Source of the DNA: a bacterium | GTDB taxonomy: Bacteria > Patescibacteriota > Minisyncoccia > UBA6257 > Brennerbacteraceae | Length of the DNA: 21,923 nucleotides | Reading direction: 5' to 3' | Assembly (NCBI GenBank): GCA_027310425.1 | Contig: DAIDAW010000008.1 | Coordinates: 1-21,923, forward strand | Part shown: piece by piece, positions 19,550-21,923 of the stretch | Numbering within the stretch: position 1 is the stretch's first letter | Layout of the letters: every line of letters begins with the position of its first letter | The notes under the pieces: model-generated | Told to the model about the DNA's origin: nothing | Database searches by the model: none | The model's input: the letters and a program-made list of their open reading frames with translations, nothing else | Program-made: the position numbers and the translations under genes

Positions 19550-21133
19550 ATGTCATCCGATTCATCCTATCTGCGCGTTGCGCGGCCGCAGGACATCCAA
19601 AATCCTGCCCAGCGCAGGATATTCCGCGCGTTTGAAATGCTGCCTGGCGTGCTTGCGTGGAGCACATTTCTTCTACTTGTTGCGGCATCGCGATTCTGGC
19701 CCGAGCAAACCTCCCTTGCGCTCATTGCGTTCATCATCTTCTGGTTTTTGCGCACGCTGTATTTTCTCGCCCATCTCATTGCCGGATACCGTCAAACTCA
19801 GGAATACCAGCGCGTGGACTGGCAGCGCAAACTCGAATTGCTCGTTTTTCCGCGCCCCGCTCTTCCGTCGCTCGATTCCTGGCAAAATCTCTGGCATCTG
19901 GTCATCCTGCCCACGGTCGACGAACCCTACGAGATCCTGCGCGATTCGATCCGGGCGCTCCAGTATTCCGGCTGGCCGCGCGAACGGCTCATCGTTGTTG
20001 TGGCGTTCGAGGAGCACGCAGGAGAAATCGCACAGGCCAATGCAGCTGCAGTTGAGGCAGAATTCAACAACGTATTCGGCCATCTCTTGACGACATTCCA
20101 TCCCGACCATATTCCCGGAGAGCTGCGCGGCAAAGGCGCAAACGAATCCTGGGCCGCGCGCCAGGCGCAAAAACTCATCATCGACCAAAACAATATTCCG
20201 TACGAACACGTCGTGGCATCCGTATTCGATTGCGACACGCGCGCCGAACGGCAATTTTTCCATTGTCTGGCATACCACTATCTCACGTGCGACGCGCCTC
20301 TGCGCTCCAGCTTCCAACCCATTCCCCTGTACACGAACAACATTTGGCACGCGCCCGCGCTCGCGTACATTCTGTCGTTCTCCGCGACATTCTGGCAGAT
20401 GATCCAGCAGGCACGACCCGAAGCGCTTATTACGTATTCCTCGCATTCCATGGGATTCAAACCGCTCACAGAGGTCGGATTCTGGCAGGAAAACGTGGTG
20501 TCGGAGGATTCGCGCATTTTCTACCAATGCCTGCTGCGCTTCGATGGCAACTGGCAGGTTGTGCCGCTTCATTTTTTCGTGACCATGGATGCGAACATCG
20601 CGCCGACGTTCTGGCAAACCATGAAAAACCAGTATAGGCAGCAGCGCCGCTGGGCGTACGGCGCGGAAAACATTCCGTACCTTTTGTTCGGATTTTTGAA
20701 AAACAAAAAAATCCCGTTCCGCGTGAAATGGCGCTACGGGTTTCACATCATCGAGGGATTCCATTCCTGGGCAACGCATCCGCTCATCCTGTTCGTGCTC
20801 GGCTGGCTGCCGCTATGGCTGGGCGCGCGCTCGTTCACATTCACCGTGCTTTCGTACAACCTACCGCAGATCGCGAGCGCATTTATGAATTTTTCCTTGA
20901 TCGGCGTCGCCGGCTCGATGTATCTGTCCGTGGTACTCATGCCCCAGCGCGAAACGCCGCTCTCCTGGAAAGAAAAAATCCTGCTGCCCTTGCGCTGGAT
21001 TCTGGGGCCGCTCACGATTTTAATTTCCACCATTCCGGCGCTTGACGCAGAAACGCGCCTCATGCTTGGCAAATACATGGGATTTTGGGTCACGCCAAAG
21101 CTTCGCAATCCGCACAAAACAAAGAATAAATAG
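19550..21133 (+). CDS. Membrane-bound family 2 (cellulose-synthase-like) glycosyltransferase
   Basis: A 527-residue protein. Two membrane helices near the N-terminus (about 33-48 and 55-78) and several after residue 400 (about 408-424, 428-465, 478-496) flank a cytoplasmic GT-A domain. Its landmarks are LPTVDEPYEILRDSIRAL (120-137), GKGAN (194-198), the DCD metal-binding motif (227-229), SEDSR (318-322) with the likely catalytic Asp, and QQRRW (364-368), which matches the Q/R-x-x-R-W motif of processive GT2 enzymes. Such enzymes move sugars from UDP- or GDP-donors to a membrane or polymer acceptor; product and donor are not readable. It stands alone, with a leaderless promoter and a long hairpin after its stop. 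Confidence 0.87.
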   Translation: MSSDSSYLRVARPQDIQNPAQRRIFRAFEMLPGVLAWSTFLLLVAASRFWPEQTSLALIAFIIFWFLRTLYFLAHLIAGYRQTQEYQRVDWQRKLELLVFPRPALPSLDSWQNLWHLVILPTVDEPYEILRDSIRALQYSGWPRERLIVVVAFEEHAGEIAQANAAAVEAEFNNVFGHLLTTFHPDHIPGELRGKGANESWAARQAQKLIIDQNNIPYEHVVASVFDCDTRAERQFFHCLAYHYLTCDAPLRSSFQPIPLYTNNIWHAPALAYILSFSATFWQMIQQARPEALITYSSHSMGFKPLTEVGFWQENVVSEDSRIFYQCLLRFDGNWQVVPLHFFVTMDANIAPTFWQTMKNQYRQQRRWAYGAENIPYLLFGFLKNKKIPFRVKWRYGFHIIEGFHSWATHPLILFVLGWLPLWLGARSFTFTVLSYNLPQIASAFMNFSLIGVAGSMYLSVVLMPQRETPLSWKEKILLPLRWILGPLTILISTIPALDAETRLMLGKYMGFWVTPKLRNPHKTKNK

Positions 21134-21191
21134 AATAAACCATCACGCCATCAAGAACGTTTGTTCTGCATTTTTCAGAAACGATGAACTC

Positions 21192-21270
21192 ACACGTGAG
21201 TGCGCGGCAAGCAGACAAAGCGCCGTTTCGAAGTGCGTGACGGCTTGCTGCGCGCTCACGTGTTGTTTTT
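21192..21270 (+). terminator. Long 21-bp hairpin after the glycosyltransferase gene
   Basis: Arms at 21192-21212 and 21243-21263 pair over 21 bp with two G-U wobbles and no mismatch; loop of 30 bases; tail TGTTTTT follows. Position and T-run suit a terminator, though the stem is much longer than usual. Confidence 0.7.
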
Positions 21271-21304
21271 CAGACATACACGACACGCGATTCCCATTGC
21301 GCAT

Positions 21305-21923
21305 TTATTCCAGATGCACGTCCTGACGGAATTCTTCCATGCGTTCCTTGAGAAGCGGAAACGCTTGCAAGTCCGGGCTTTTCGCAAGCACTGCCTGCGC
21401 GCATTTTTTCGCTTCCAGGATTAAAGAAATATCTTTAAGCGAATGCATCGCAAGATCGGGAATGCCGGACTGGCGCGTTCCCAAAAACTCGCCAGGCCCT
21501 CGATCATTCAAATCCTGCTCGGCAAGCTTGAATCCGTCAAAAGTTGAGGCAAACCCCTCAAGGCGCTTGCGCGCTGCTGCGCTCTGCGACGCTGCGAGCA
21601 AAAAACAATACGACTGGTATTCGCCTCTGCCGACTCTGCCGCGAAACTGGTGCAGCTGCGCCAGACCAAACGAATCGGCGCCTTCAATCACCATCACCGA
21701 AGCGTTGGGCACGTCAATGCCGACCTCGATGACCGAAGTGGAAACAAGAATATCCGTTCTCCCCCGCGCAAAATCGGCCATTGCCGCCTCTTTTTCGGAT
21801 GATTTCATCTTTCCGTGCAGCAACCCAAGTTTCAAATCAGGAAACACATCTGCTTTCAAGCGCTCGTATTCTTTCTTCACCGCTTTGGCATCGAGTTTCG
21901 CGTATTCGTCATCGGTCACGTAT
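21305..21923 (-). CDS. recG: ATP-dependent DNA helicase RecG, C-terminal part
   Basis: The gene is cut by the right edge; about 206 codons remain. RecG is a monomeric superfamily 2 helicase that remodels stalled forks and Holliday junctions. The visible part covers the second RecA-like domain and the C-terminus: LKLGLLHGKMKSSEKEAAM, then DILVSTSVIEVGIDVPNASV (motif V region), HQFRGRVGRG (motif VI), and the RecG-specific tail with DLNDRGPGEFLGTRQSG. The remaining sequence ends normally at a stop after the usual family length past this motif. The N-terminal wedge domain and Walker motifs lie outside the window. It is convergent with the membrane glycosyltransferase. Confidence 0.96.
   Translation of the reverse strand, partial: YVTDDEYAKLDAKAVKKEYERLKADVFPDLKLGLLHGKMKSSEKEAAMADFARGRTDILVSTSVIEVGIDVPNASVMVIEGADSFGLAQLHQFRGRVGRGEYQSYCFLLAASQSAAARKRLEGFASTFDGFKLAEQDLNDRGPGEFLGTRQSGIPDLAMHSLKDISLILEAKKCAQAVLAKSPDLQAFPLLKERMEEFRQDVHLE

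Noticed and set aside
1..21923. CRISPR arrays, insertion sequences, integrases or phage genes.
   Set aside because: None was found: no regularly spaced repeats longer than a heptamer and no transposase or recombinase motifs.

Overview
The window looks like a piece of a small-genome Candidate Phyla Radiation (Patescibacteria, Parcubacteria-like) bacterium. The evidence is single tRNA genes scattered between short transcription units, trimmed housekeeping proteins (a 739-aa valyl-tRNA synthetase, a 277-aa MutY-like glycosylase), a lamin-tail-domain surface protein, and many genes whose -10 box (typically TATACT) lies only 5-14 bases before the start codon with no Shine-Dalgarno sequence. TGA is used as a stop, so this is not a recoded lineage. 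The lineage is inferred from gene style, not from a marker phylogeny.

Layout. 1-2.65 kb (mostly minus): 5' part of a lamin-tail-domain protein, a gene-free but hairpin-rich 436-bp stretch, a nucleotidyltransferase-fold protein, tRNA-Arg(TCT) with a partial copy of its 3' end nearby, and a Nudix hydrolase. 2.65-4.4 kb: tRNA-Pro(TGG), a CapA-type metallophosphatase, tRNA-His(GTG) with a structured leader, and a small unknown protein. 4.5-6.63 kb (plus): PH-domain membrane protein, tRNA-Val(GAC), RluA-type pseudouridine synthase, ribosomal protein L19, tRNA-Leu(GAG). 6.63-11.13 kb (minus): a compact four-gene operon encoding a small membrane protein, a secreted GH18-like hydrolase, a MutY-like DNA glycosylase and a 749-aa fusion of a GT4 glycosyltransferase to a GH36 alpha-galactosidase-like domain. 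11.1-13.2 kb (minus): tRNA-Pro(CGG), a CCA-adding/poly(A) polymerase family enzyme carrying two in-frame heptamer repeats, a truncated Nudix gene and tRNA-Arg(TCG). 13.3-18.8 kb: a small unknown protein (plus), then on the minus strand Hsp20, a PrsW-type intramembrane protease, valS behind a T-box leader, tsaD and tRNA-Glu(TTC). 18.8-19.5 kb: an AT-rich patch with palindromes and one unknown gene. 19.5-21.3 kb: a membrane glycosyltransferase with a long 3' hairpin. The right edge cuts recG.

Two themes tie the genes together. The first is tRNA biology: eight tRNA genes (only three encode CCA), a CCA-adding enzyme, TsaD for t6A, a pseudouridine synthase, and valS under a tRNA-sensing T-box. The second is envelope glycan handling: CapA, the GH18-like enzyme, the GT4-GH36 fusion, the membrane glycosyltransferase and PrsW. 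The best candidates for something new are the GT4-GH36 fusion with its operon, the valS T-box in a CPR-like genome, and the heptamer repeats that have entered the CCA-enzyme coding sequence and recur elsewhere.
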